A DNA stretch of 64,000 nucleotides. It comes from Desulfobacteraceae bacterium (GTDB lineage Bacteria; Desulfobacterota; Desulfobacteria; Desulfobacterales; Desulfosalsimonadaceae). Below the pieces are notes generated by a model. It saw only the letters and a list, made by a program, of their open reading frames with translations. It was not told where the DNA came from and searched no databases. A program made the translations under genes and the position numbers. The stretch covers positions 62,001 to 126,000 of the forward strand of contig QZKW01000035.1 in assembly GCA_003599885.1 (NCBI GenBank), given 5' to 3'. Shown here one piece after another: positions 45,484 through 52,678 of the stretch (position 1 is its first letter; each line of letters opens with the position of its first letter).

Positions 45484-45723
45484 TTATTTCATTGCCAGTT
45501 CTTCAAAACGATGCTTTTTTATAAAAGCTTCAAGAATCTCCTTGAGCATATGGCGATCTTCTTCCGGCAGTGCGTCTATCTGAATATACTGATCAACCAG
45601 TTCAGCGTCTTTGACCTTGCCTTTAACCCGATTCTTACCGTTTTTAAGCAGATAATCAAGAAGAAGGATATGGGGGGCCAGGATTTTTACTTGATTCATA
45701 TTGTCTTTCATCCAAAAATTCAT
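45484..45723 (-). pseudogene. C-terminal fragment of an XRE-type regulator
   Basis: 79 residues. The sequence LLLDYLLKNGKNRVKGKVKDAELVDQYIQIDALPEEDRHMLKEILEAFIKKHRFEEL matches the linker and C-terminal helices usually found after the helix-turn-helix of XRE-family repressors. The DNA-binding part itself is missing. It is either a remnant or a small free-standing partner of the neighbouring toxin-antitoxin genes. It starts eleven bases upstream of the antitoxin gene on the same strand. Confidence 0.5.
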
Positions 45724-45792
45724 TATGTTATTTCCACTTTACCCAAAAGACTATTCGGGGCTAATTCTGCTTAACTGACTAAAGGAATTCAT

Positions 45793-46887
45793 ATGCAGCC
45801 CATAAAAATTGGCATTATCGGCACCGGGAATTGTGCAAGCTCGCTGCTTCAGGGAATCGAATATTATCGGCACAAGTCAAAAGAAGACTCCATCGGTCTG
45901 CTATACTGGGAGATCAACGGATATCAACCTTCAGATATTGTTGTATCGGCGGCATTTGATATTGATCAGAGAAAAGTCGGCAAGGACGTTCATGACGCCA
46001 TTTTTCAGCCGCCGAACTGCACCCTGAAATTCGCCGAAAACATGCCGTCCGCAAACGTCACCGTATCAATGGGCGCAATTTTAGACGGGTGTGCGGATCA
46101 TATGAAAAATTATGATGAACAATACACCTTTATGCCGAGCGATCAGCCAGAGCCGGACAAAAATAAAGTCATTGAAATCCTGAAAAGTTCCGGCACGGAA
46201 ATATTGTTGAATTATCTGCCGGTAGGGTCGGAAAAAGCCACCCGGTTTTATGCGGACTGTGCGGTTGAGGCCGGGGTTGCCTTGATTAACAACATCCCGG
46301 TATTTATTGCAGGCGACCCGGAATGGGCGAAAAAGTTCAAAAAAGCCAAAATCCCGATCATCGGCGATGATATCAAATCCCAGATGGGGGCCACCATCAT
46401 TCACCGTTCCCTGGTGAATCTGTTTGCCAGACGGGGCGTGAAAATCGACCGCACCTATCAGCTGAATACCGGCGGCAATACGGATTTTTTAAATATGAAG
46501 GATACAACGCGGCTGCTTTCAAAAAAACAGTCCAAAACCGAAGCTGTCAAAGCGGTCATGAGAGAAACAACGGATGACCGGAATATCCATATCGGCCCCA
46601 GCGATTATGTTCCCTGGCTTAATGACAACAAAGTGGCGTTTATACGAATGGAAGGCCGGATCTTCGGCAATGTTCCCATGAATCTGGAACTGAGGTTGTC
46701 GGTTGAAGATTCTCCGAATTCCGCCGGGGCAGCCATTGACTGCATCCGGTTATGCAAACTGGCCCTGGATCGGGATCTCGGCGGGGTGCTTGAGGCGCCG
46801 TCGGCTTTATACTGCAAACGGCCGCCGGTTCAATACACGGATGACGTCGCGTTTTCCATGATCGCAGAGTTTATCTCAGGTGATTGA
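45793..46887 (+). CDS. ino1: Inositol-3-phosphate synthase
   Basis: A 364-residue enzyme of the short actinobacterial/archaeal type. The NAD-binding start is IKIGIIGTGNCASSLLQGIEYY, followed by INGYQPSDIVVSAAFDIDQRKVGKDV and the core IPIIGDDIKSQMGATIIHRSL...LNTGGNTDFLNM with the catalytic lysines. It converts glucose 6-phosphate to 1L-myo-inositol 1-phosphate (D-3-phosphate). The histidine phosphatase gene overlaps its end by eight bases. In actinobacteria this product feeds mycothiol and phosphatidylinositol synthesis. Confidence 0.95.
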   Translation: MQPIKIGIIGTGNCASSLLQGIEYYRHKSKEDSIGLLYWEINGYQPSDIVVSAAFDIDQRKVGKDVHDAIFQPPNCTLKFAENMPSANVTVSMGAILDGCADHMKNYDEQYTFMPSDQPEPDKNKVIEILKSSGTEILLNYLPVGSEKATRFYADCAVEAGVALINNIPVFIAGDPEWAKKFKKAKIPIIGDDIKSQMGATIIHRSLVNLFARRGVKIDRTYQLNTGGNTDFLNMKDTTRLLSKKQSKTEAVKAVMRETTDDRNIHIGPSDYVPWLNDNKVAFIRMEGRIFGNVPMNLELRLSVEDSPNSAGAAIDCIRLCKLALDRDLGGVLEAPSALYCKRPPVQYTDDVAFSMIAEFISGD

Positions 46888-47521
46888 TATTGCTGAAAAA
46901 AACATCACCCACATCTCCCTTGTCCGTCACGGTCATGTAAAAAATCCCGATGATATTTTCTATGGGCGTCTTCCGGGGTTTCAACTGGATAGTAACGGGC
47001 GCGCGGAAGCGGCCCGGGCGGCTGAGGCGCTTAAAACCAGCCGGCTTGACGGTGTCTACAGCAGTCCGCTGCTCCGCACCCGCCAGACGGCAGTTGAAAT
47101 TCTTAAATTTCATCCCCATCTGAAACTAAAAACATCGTCCCTGATCACGGAAGTTTTCACGGTGTTTCAGGGTCAGCCGAGCAACATGCTGGCGCCTTAT
47201 GCCTGGGACGTTTACGCCGGGAAAGATCCGGAATACGAACAGCCTGAAGATGTGATGAAGCGTGCGAACAAATTTATCCGGCGCATTCGAAAACGGCATT
47301 TTGGGCGGCATGTGGTTGTGGTCACTCATGGGGATGTAATCCTGTTTGCCATTTTTCAGGCAAACAAGATTCCCGTCACTGCGGCAAATAAAATAAATTT
47401 AAATGAATTGGGCGTCCTTAAAAATTATCCGGCAACCGGGTCCATCACCACGCTGACTTATCAGACCGCTGACATGGAAGAATTCCCAACCGTGTCTTAT
47501 TCGGCTCCTTCAATAAAATAG
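46880..47521 (+). CDS. Histidine phosphatase (phosphoglycerate-mutase superfamily)
   Basis: 213 residues from a GTG inside the end of ino1. The catalytic motif is LVRHGHV (His 17), with YGRLPGFQLDSNGRAEAARAAEAL, SSPLLRTRQTA, and the second His in VVVTHGDVI. These are phosphatases or mutases of small phosphate esters. Translational coupling to ino1 makes an inositol phosphate or glycosyl-inositol phosphate a likely substrate, the step for which the mycothiol pathway enzyme (MshA2) has not been settled; this is inference. Confidence 0.88.
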   Translation: MIDIAEKNITHISLVRHGHVKNPDDIFYGRLPGFQLDSNGRAEAARAAEALKTSRLDGVYSSPLLRTRQTAVEILKFHPHLKLKTSSLITEVFTVFQGQPSNMLAPYAWDVYAGKDPEYEQPEDVMKRANKFIRRIRKRHFGRHVVVVTHGDVILFAIFQANKIPVTAANKINLNELGVLKNYPATGSITTLTYQTADMEEFPTVSYSAPSIK

Positions 47522-47528
47522 CCGCCCC

Positions 47529-48224
47529 TCAATACGGGATTTTCACCTGATGAAATCCCTCCGCATAAGTAAACCCGGTAGCCTCGGCCATCTCCCGGCA
47601 TTTATGTTTGATCCAGGCTTCAACATTTTCAGCCCCCATGGAAGCCATCTGACTTGTATGGCAGAACAACGCCGCCAGTTTGGTGTCCATGAATCCCGTG
47701 ATATCAAGCCGCAGATTGATATCTTCCGATCCCCAGAACCAGATTTCCTTTACCTTGTGCGGCAGAATGCCTTCTTCCATCAAATCCGGGTATGCCATGT
47801 GGTCCCTGGCATAGGGGAAGACGGCATCGAGGGTCACCTGACCGGTGATACGGTGGTCCCGGTGCCAGATGTATTTCCGGTAAGGGTCTGAAGTAACGAT
47901 GATATCGGGCCGGTAGAGCCGAATCATGCGGACAATATGCTTCCGGAAATCCGGCGTGTCCTCCAGGCCCTGGTCCGGGTACCTTAAAAACTCGACTTCA
48001 TGGACTCCCAGGCGAGCGGCAGCCTGGCGCTGTTCTTCCTCGCGAATCTGCGCAAGCTGCTGCGGTTTCATGTCCGGATCACTGCTGCCTTTGTCGCCGT
48101 TGGTGCAAATAACATAAACCACCTGCTTTCCGTCCGCCGTCCATTGGGCGACCGATCCGGCAACGCCGAATTCCGCATCATCCGGATGGGCGGATATAAT
48201 CATATAGTCAGCCTTGGTTTTCAA
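47529..48224 (-). CDS. PIG-L/LmbE-family deacetylase (MshB/BshB-like)
   Basis: About 231 residues from a TTG with GGGAA six bases upstream. Zinc motif SAHPDDAEFG near the N-terminus, NGDKGSSDPDM, SDPYRKYIWHRDHRITGQ with the HxDH zinc histidine, and HTSQM near the end. The family removes acetate from GlcNAc attached to inositol (MshB, PIG-L) or malate (BshB). It follows the MshA-like gene on the same strand, so GlcNAc-inositol is a natural substrate. The assignment to a thiol pathway is inference from neighbours. Confidence 0.88.
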   Translation of the reverse strand: MKTKADYMIISAHPDDAEFGVAGSVAQWTADGKQVVYVICTNGDKGSSDPDMKPQQLAQIREEEQRQAAARLGVHEVEFLRYPDQGLEDTPDFRKHIVRMIRLYRPDIIVTSDPYRKYIWHRDHRITGQVTLDAVFPYARDHMAYPDLMEEGILPHKVKEIWFWGSEDINLRLDITGFMDTKLAALFCHTSQMASMGAENVEAWIKHKCREMAEATGFTYAEGFHQVKIPY

Positions 48225-49470
48225 ATCTGTTTCCCTTCGTAACCTTTTGATATTCTGCAAGCATTAATTTTGCCGTATTTTTCCATGAGTAATCCAGAAC
48301 AGACGCCCGGATCTGGTTGGGATTGAATCGTCCCTGCCGCTGGCTGTCTGCAACTTTGATAATCGCTGCCGCCATTGCCTTGTCGGCGGGTTCTTCCAGA
48401 ACATATCCGTTGGTAGGGTTAATGATCTCCGGCAATCCGCCCACTGGAGCCGTCACAACCGGCGTGCCGCATGCCAGAGACTCCAGACCCGCCAGACAAA
48501 AACTTTCATGATAGGACGGCACCACCAGCATATCTGCGGCGCTGTAATACGCAGGCAAAAGCGCCTGGTCCTTCCGGCCCAAAAGCGCCACTGCCTTTTC
48601 AATATTTAAACCTCTGATAACGGATGGTAATTGTTCATTTTCATCATCCCCTCCGATGACCAGAAGTTTGAATCGGTGTTGATCCTGTTTAGCGTTATTA
48701 ATATGCGGCATGATTTTCAGCAACCGGTCCAGCCCTTTCACCGGCACATAGCGGCCCACGTAAAGCAGGAGCTGTTCTTTGCCATGCAACCCCAGTTTCC
48801 GGCGGGCGGCACTCTGATTCATCGGCTGAAACAATTCCAGGTTGACTCCGGCCGGAACAACGCCGATTTTTTCATTTTTCGCGTGATACAACGATATTAA
48901 TTCATGCGCCTCATTCCGTGTTGAGGCAATGATCCGGTCACAGGCCGCAGCCAGTTCTTTTTCCTGTTTAATGCGAAAATCTGGTTCCGACTCCTGCAAA
49001 CAGGCACGGTTTTTGACAGCGCCCATGGTATGAAATGTCGTTACATGCGGAATCCCTTGTATTTGCTTTATCTGATTCCCCAGGATTCCGGAAAGCCAGT
49101 AGTGGCTGTGGATCAGATCATAACGTAAGCTTTCTTTTTTCACTGTCTGATTAAAGGCTTGAAGGACTGCCGGTAAATAATCAAACAGATTCTCCTTGAA
49201 GATGAGTTGATCGGATTTGACGTTCAGGTTGATCAACCGGACATTGTTAAACAAAGAAATTATGGAAGGCGATGACTGAGTTTGACTTAAAGTGAACACA
49301 TCAACAAGGATTCCGAGATAGCCGAATTCTTTGGCCAGTTCCCGGATATACACACTCATGCCGCCGGTATCACGGGTTCCCAATTCGCCGGCGGGGCTGG
49401 AGTGAATACTAAGCATGGCAATTTTGTCAATATTCTTTGCGTCTGAAAATTTCTCATTCAATGGGGGCAT
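48208..49470 (-). CDS. GT4 glycosyltransferase, MshA-like
   Basis: A 420-residue GT-B glycosyltransferase. The N-terminus MLSIHSSPAGELGTRDTGGMSVYIREL is strikingly like MshA, which reads SVHTSP...GTGDAGGMNVYV and uses this loop to bind inositol phosphate. Donor-site motifs are LLYVGRYVPVKGLDRLL and PSYHESFCLAGLESLACGTPVVTAPVGGLPEI. MshA joins GlcNAc from UDP-GlcNAc to inositol phosphate. Sucrose-phosphate synthase-like GT4 enzymes also share part of this pattern. With ino1 and the deacetylase close by, an MshA-type role is favoured. Confidence 0.87.
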   Translation of the reverse strand: MPPLNEKFSDAKNIDKIAMLSIHSSPAGELGTRDTGGMSVYIRELAKEFGYLGILVDVFTLSQTQSSPSIISLFNNVRLINLNVKSDQLIFKENLFDYLPAVLQAFNQTVKKESLRYDLIHSHYWLSGILGNQIKQIQGIPHVTTFHTMGAVKNRACLQESEPDFRIKQEKELAAACDRIIASTRNEAHELISLYHAKNEKIGVVPAGVNLELFQPMNQSAARRKLGLHGKEQLLLYVGRYVPVKGLDRLLKIMPHINNAKQDQHRFKLLVIGGDDENEQLPSVIRGLNIEKAVALLGRKDQALLPAYYSAADMLVVPSYHESFCLAGLESLACGTPVVTAPVGGLPEIINPTNGYVLEEPADKAMAAAIIKVADSQRQGRFNPNQIRASVLDYSWKNTAKLMLAEYQKVTKGNRFENQG

Positions 49471-49488
49471 GATTTTTTGAGACCGGTT

Positions 49489-50493
49489 TTATTCTTTTAA
49501 GGCCAAGGTCAGCCGGTATAAGGTCACGGGCCGACCGCCCAATCGTTTTTTGTATGCTTCATCACCTTTTAAAAAATCATAGCAGGCCATTTTTTTTTCA
49601 ATAGCGTGTTTAATGCTGAAAATCTTTCCAAGGGATCCGGCGCTCAGATGTTTAAACTCCGGGTGATAGCCGTTATTGTATAAAAAGAGGGTATTTGCAT
49701 ATTCAAAACAAAGAGTGGATGCCGCAGCCTTTCCATCAATTCTCAGAAAACCGAGCTGCAGCATGTGCCTTTCGGCCATTGTTTTTGCCAGAGACTGGAA
49801 AAAAGACGTCATCTGAGCCGTTAAAAACTCCGACTTATCTTTCCGGCTTGCCTGAAATAAGGATAAAAATTCATTAAATGTATCGTCAACCGGCCCTTTG
49901 TTATTGAATACATGATAGTCAATTTGCCCCGCCTCATGAAGCCTTTTGATTTTTCTGCGCACCTCGTGACGCTGCCTGCAGCTTAAAAGGCCGAGATATT
50001 CTTCCCAGGTTTCCGGCAATTCCAGTTGATAATACCGGTCCACCGGCTCACAGATTAAATGATATCCCAATTTTTCAGCCGCTTTTGATAACCCGGCCAG
50101 GGCCGTTGAATCCGGGCGCAAGGCCCCGAGTTCGATGCGGCGGATATTCATTTTTTTCAAATAATCCAGAATCAAAGTAAAAAAGAGATCCGGACAGGTG
50201 TCTGTTAAAATCATGTCCTGATAATCGCAGACCGATTCACTGCCAAGGAATTTTGCCGTATGCCCGTCCAGCATGAACGGCGCAATGCCCAGCAATGTTG
50301 CGTCTGACCGGACAGCTAAAATCGCCGGTGTGTTACCCGCGCCGAACGCCTGCCACCAGGTTTTCAGCCAGAACGGCAGCACAAACAGGCAATTCCAGTT
50401 CAATCCATTGGATTGTTCGAGATAGGCCTGTTCGAGTTCTTCAAAGGACATGGAAGTGACACTGACAGAATTTTTATCGGGTCGCTCAGTCAC
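49489..50493 (-). CDS. FemAB/CelD-type GNAT-fold transferase
   Basis: 334 residues of the Acetyltransf_6/BioF2-like family. Landmarks: FVLPFWLKTWWQAFG, the central LSCRQRHEVRRKIKRLHEAG, and the late LGFLRIDGKAAASTLCFEYANTLFLYNNGYHPEFKHLSAGSLGKIFSIKHAIEKK. Related enzymes transfer acyl or aminoacyl groups, FemAB proteins taking amino acids from charged tRNA. It overlaps the S51-CysRS fusion gene by eight bases and follows it in the same operon. It could perform an acetyl or cysteinyl transfer in a thiol pathway; donor unknown. Confidence 0.8.
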   Translation of the reverse strand: MTERPDKNSVSVTSMSFEELEQAYLEQSNGLNWNCLFVLPFWLKTWWQAFGAGNTPAILAVRSDATLLGIAPFMLDGHTAKFLGSESVCDYQDMILTDTCPDLFFTLILDYLKKMNIRRIELGALRPDSTALAGLSKAAEKLGYHLICEPVDRYYQLELPETWEEYLGLLSCRQRHEVRRKIKRLHEAGQIDYHVFNNKGPVDDTFNEFLSLFQASRKDKSEFLTAQMTSFFQSLAKTMAERHMLQLGFLRIDGKAAASTLCFEYANTLFLYNNGYHPEFKHLSAGSLGKIFSIKHAIEKKMACYDFLKGDEAYKKRLGGRPVTLYRLTLALKE

Positions 50494-51748
50494 TGTTTTG
50501 TCTCATTTGCCATGTTTGCCCGTCTTTTGTGTCTTCCACAATGACATTCGCCTGATCCAGTATCTTTCTTATTTTATCCGCGTCCGGCCATCTTTTTTCC
50601 GTCCTGTAATCCGCCCGCAATTCAAGGAGCCGGGAAACCAAGGGTTCTATTACTGACTGGGCGCTGTCCGGCCGGGCTGCCATTTCAACCCCTAAAAGTA
50701 CGATCAGGTCGCGAAGAACTTCCCTTGCCTGGGTAATATTTTCTTCACTTTCCAGATTCCCCTGGGCCTTCCAGAGAGTGCTGTCCAAATCAAGTAACGA
50801 TTTGATCATTTTTTTGGCATCACGCGCATCCAGTCCTTCCCGAAAGGCGGTTTCAAGAAGATGAATGCCTTTCCAGAAATCGTTATCCTCGATATCAACT
50901 GCTTCGGTCGTTTCAATGGTGTTTCGGGAATTCATTCCTCCGGGAGCCTTCGAGAGCCCTTCCTGGAATAATTGCAGAGGAACGGTTTCCCCTTTGCCAA
51001 AAGACAGTTCCCGGCCTGACTGCCGGATGACGATATTGCCCAACCCCCTGATTTCGGCGGTTTGCGTTTCGAAATCCATAATGCAGGCAGTATGTTCATC
51101 CAACCCAACAATGAAGGTGTCATGGGGCAGCAGGGCTTCCAGTTTCTCAAAACGGGAGGCCCCCATATAGCAGAACCGCGTATCATGCGTCCCGCCTTCG
51201 GCATTGTTCCAGTGGGGAATCACCACCAGGTTCAGGCCAAAATGCGACAGGAGATCCAGGCCGTCAATCCAGTGAAGCGGCTGGCCCACTTTATAAATTT
51301 CATACACCGGCAGCGTGTGGCTCCCGACTGTCAAAGCGGCGGCGCTGGCGGCGGTCAGGCAGGCCCCTGATTCAAGCCGTTTGACAATAATGTCAGGGAT
51401 GTTTGATTGTTGCAAGTGTGATACCGTATACGTGGGGCTGCCGGGCCCGATTAAAAAGAAGTCCGCGTTTTTTAACTTGCGATAGGCGGTTTCGATCTCA
51501 AATTCGGTTGCAGTGTCTGCGGATTTAAATGATGCGATGGAAAGGGGGTGTTGGACATGATGGTGGAAATATTGCACGGCTTTTCTTGAAATTTCATCCG
51601 CATTGAGCTGAAAACCGGCCGGGGTATCCAGAAACACCGCTTCCGGTGAACCGCCCTGCCGGGAGAGCATCTGTTTATGAACATCCACCATGGTGGATGT
51701 CAGCTCTCCTGAGCCCATCAAAACAATCTGGCCCCTGGGTGAGGTCAT
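50486..51748 (-). CDS. S51-peptidase-like domain fused to CysRS-type C-terminal domain
   Basis: 420 residues. Residues 1-240 follow the S51 (cyanophycinase/dipeptidase E) fold: VLMGSGELTSTMVDVHK, FLIGPGSPTYTVSHL, GACLTAASAAALTVGSHTLPVYEIYKVG and IVGLDEHTACI. The nucleophile region keeps Ser but its flanking glycines are Ala. Residues about 290-415 match the C-terminal helical domain of cysteinyl-tRNA synthetase, with the ending ELRADYRTEKRWPDADKIRKILDQANVIVEDTKDGQTWQM typical of that enzyme. No HIGH or KMSKS catalytic motif is present, so it cannot itself activate cysteine. It is first in a minus-strand operon of transferase, glycosyltransferase and deacetylase. Confidence 0.85.
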   Translation of the reverse strand: MTSPRGQIVLMGSGELTSTMVDVHKQMLSRQGGSPEAVFLDTPAGFQLNADEISRKAVQYFHHHVQHPLSIASFKSADTATEFEIETAYRKLKNADFFLIGPGSPTYTVSHLQQSNIPDIIVKRLESGACLTAASAAALTVGSHTLPVYEIYKVGQPLHWIDGLDLLSHFGLNLVVIPHWNNAEGGTHDTRFCYMGASRFEKLEALLPHDTFIVGLDEHTACIMDFETQTAEIRGLGNIVIRQSGRELSFGKGETVPLQLFQEGLSKAPGGMNSRNTIETTEAVDIEDNDFWKGIHLLETAFREGLDARDAKKMIKSLLDLDSTLWKAQGNLESEENITQAREVLRDLIVLLGVEMAARPDSAQSVIEPLVSRLLELRADYRTEKRWPDADKIRKILDQANVIVEDTKDGQTWQMRQNSD

Positions 51749-51806
51749 GAAAATTTTTCCTTATTCATTAAAAAATTTGTGTGGAAAATAGGGGTCGTTT
51801 TACCGG

Positions 51807-52496
51807 TTACATTCTAAAGCCGTCAAGTCCGGGAGCATACGTGTCTTTCCTGTTTTTCCGGTACACCGTTGCCGAGCCCTTTCCATGGACATTCCATTGA
51901 TCGCTTCCCTGTTTCCGGATGATGCCGGTCTCCTCATCAATACCCACAATTGCCGCATCCGGCAACTGATTTTGAATTGTTTCAGTCCATTGTTTGCCGG
52001 TTTTCTCATGATGGGGAATCACAATCATATGGGGAAGAAGGTTCAGGCCGGGCTGAAGTTGTCTGTTTTCAGGATTCAAAAACCATTCACATAAAACCAT
52101 GGCGCCGGCGCTGCTGCCGGCCAAAATGGCCCCCCGGTGATATGCATCCAGAATGGCGGCCCAGCAGGCGCTTTCCCGCATGGTTTTTTCCAGATAACCG
52201 GGAAATCCGCCGAGAAGATAAATCAAATCGGCATTTGCCAGACTTTCGGCCAGTTGCCTGTCATTGGCGGAAGCGGCATCGATGATCGGCAGGCTTTGGA
52301 CATTTTTCACACCCAGGGACTGAAACCAGCGGACCCCGTTGTTCCCGGCATGTTCATGATTGTTGTCCGGAGCGGCGGCCGTGGGGATAATACAGACCGT
52401 CACTTCTTTTTTCCCGGTCAGGGCAATGGCCTGCCGGTCGGGTTCTGTCATGCGGCCCTGAAACTCAGCGCCTCCTGCCAGTAGAAGGCCTCCCAT
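51807..52496 (-). CDS. Cyanophycinase-like S51 peptidase
   Basis: 229 residues. LLLAGGAEFQGRM, CIIPTAAAPDNN, YLLGGFPGYLEKTM, and the nucleophile elbow GAILAGSSAGAMVLCEWF with both glycines intact; the likely catalytic His is in HMIVIPHHE and the acidic residue in IVGIDEETGI. S51 enzymes cleave beta-aspartyl or acidic dipeptides or cyanophycin. It lies directly upstream of the S51-CysRS fusion on the same strand. It may process a cysteine or aspartyl conjugate; substrate unknown. Confidence 0.87.
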   Translation of the reverse strand: MGGLLLAGGAEFQGRMTEPDRQAIALTGKKEVTVCIIPTAAAPDNNHEHAGNNGVRWFQSLGVKNVQSLPIIDAASANDRQLAESLANADLIYLLGGFPGYLEKTMRESACWAAILDAYHRGAILAGSSAGAMVLCEWFLNPENRQLQPGLNLLPHMIVIPHHEKTGKQWTETIQNQLPDAAIVGIDEETGIIRKQGSDQWNVHGKGSATVYRKNRKDTYAPGLDGFRM

Positions 52497-52678
52497 TTTA
52501 GCTGTCCTTTCGAAATTCAGGTCAAAATTTAAGGAGATAAAAAAACAGGGAATTGTTATTTTTCGTAAAACAGATACTATTATATCCGGTATGGTATGAA
52601 AATTTTAGTTGTTTGCGAAAACAGCAGGCATTGAAATTTTGCCGGAACAAATTTTTTAATGAGACATGCGAGGTGACC

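Noticed and set aside
50486-51748. Direct assignment of the S51-CysRS fusion as MshC
   Set aside because: MshC needs the CysRS catalytic HIGH/KMSKS core, which is absent; only the C-terminal CysRS-like part is here.
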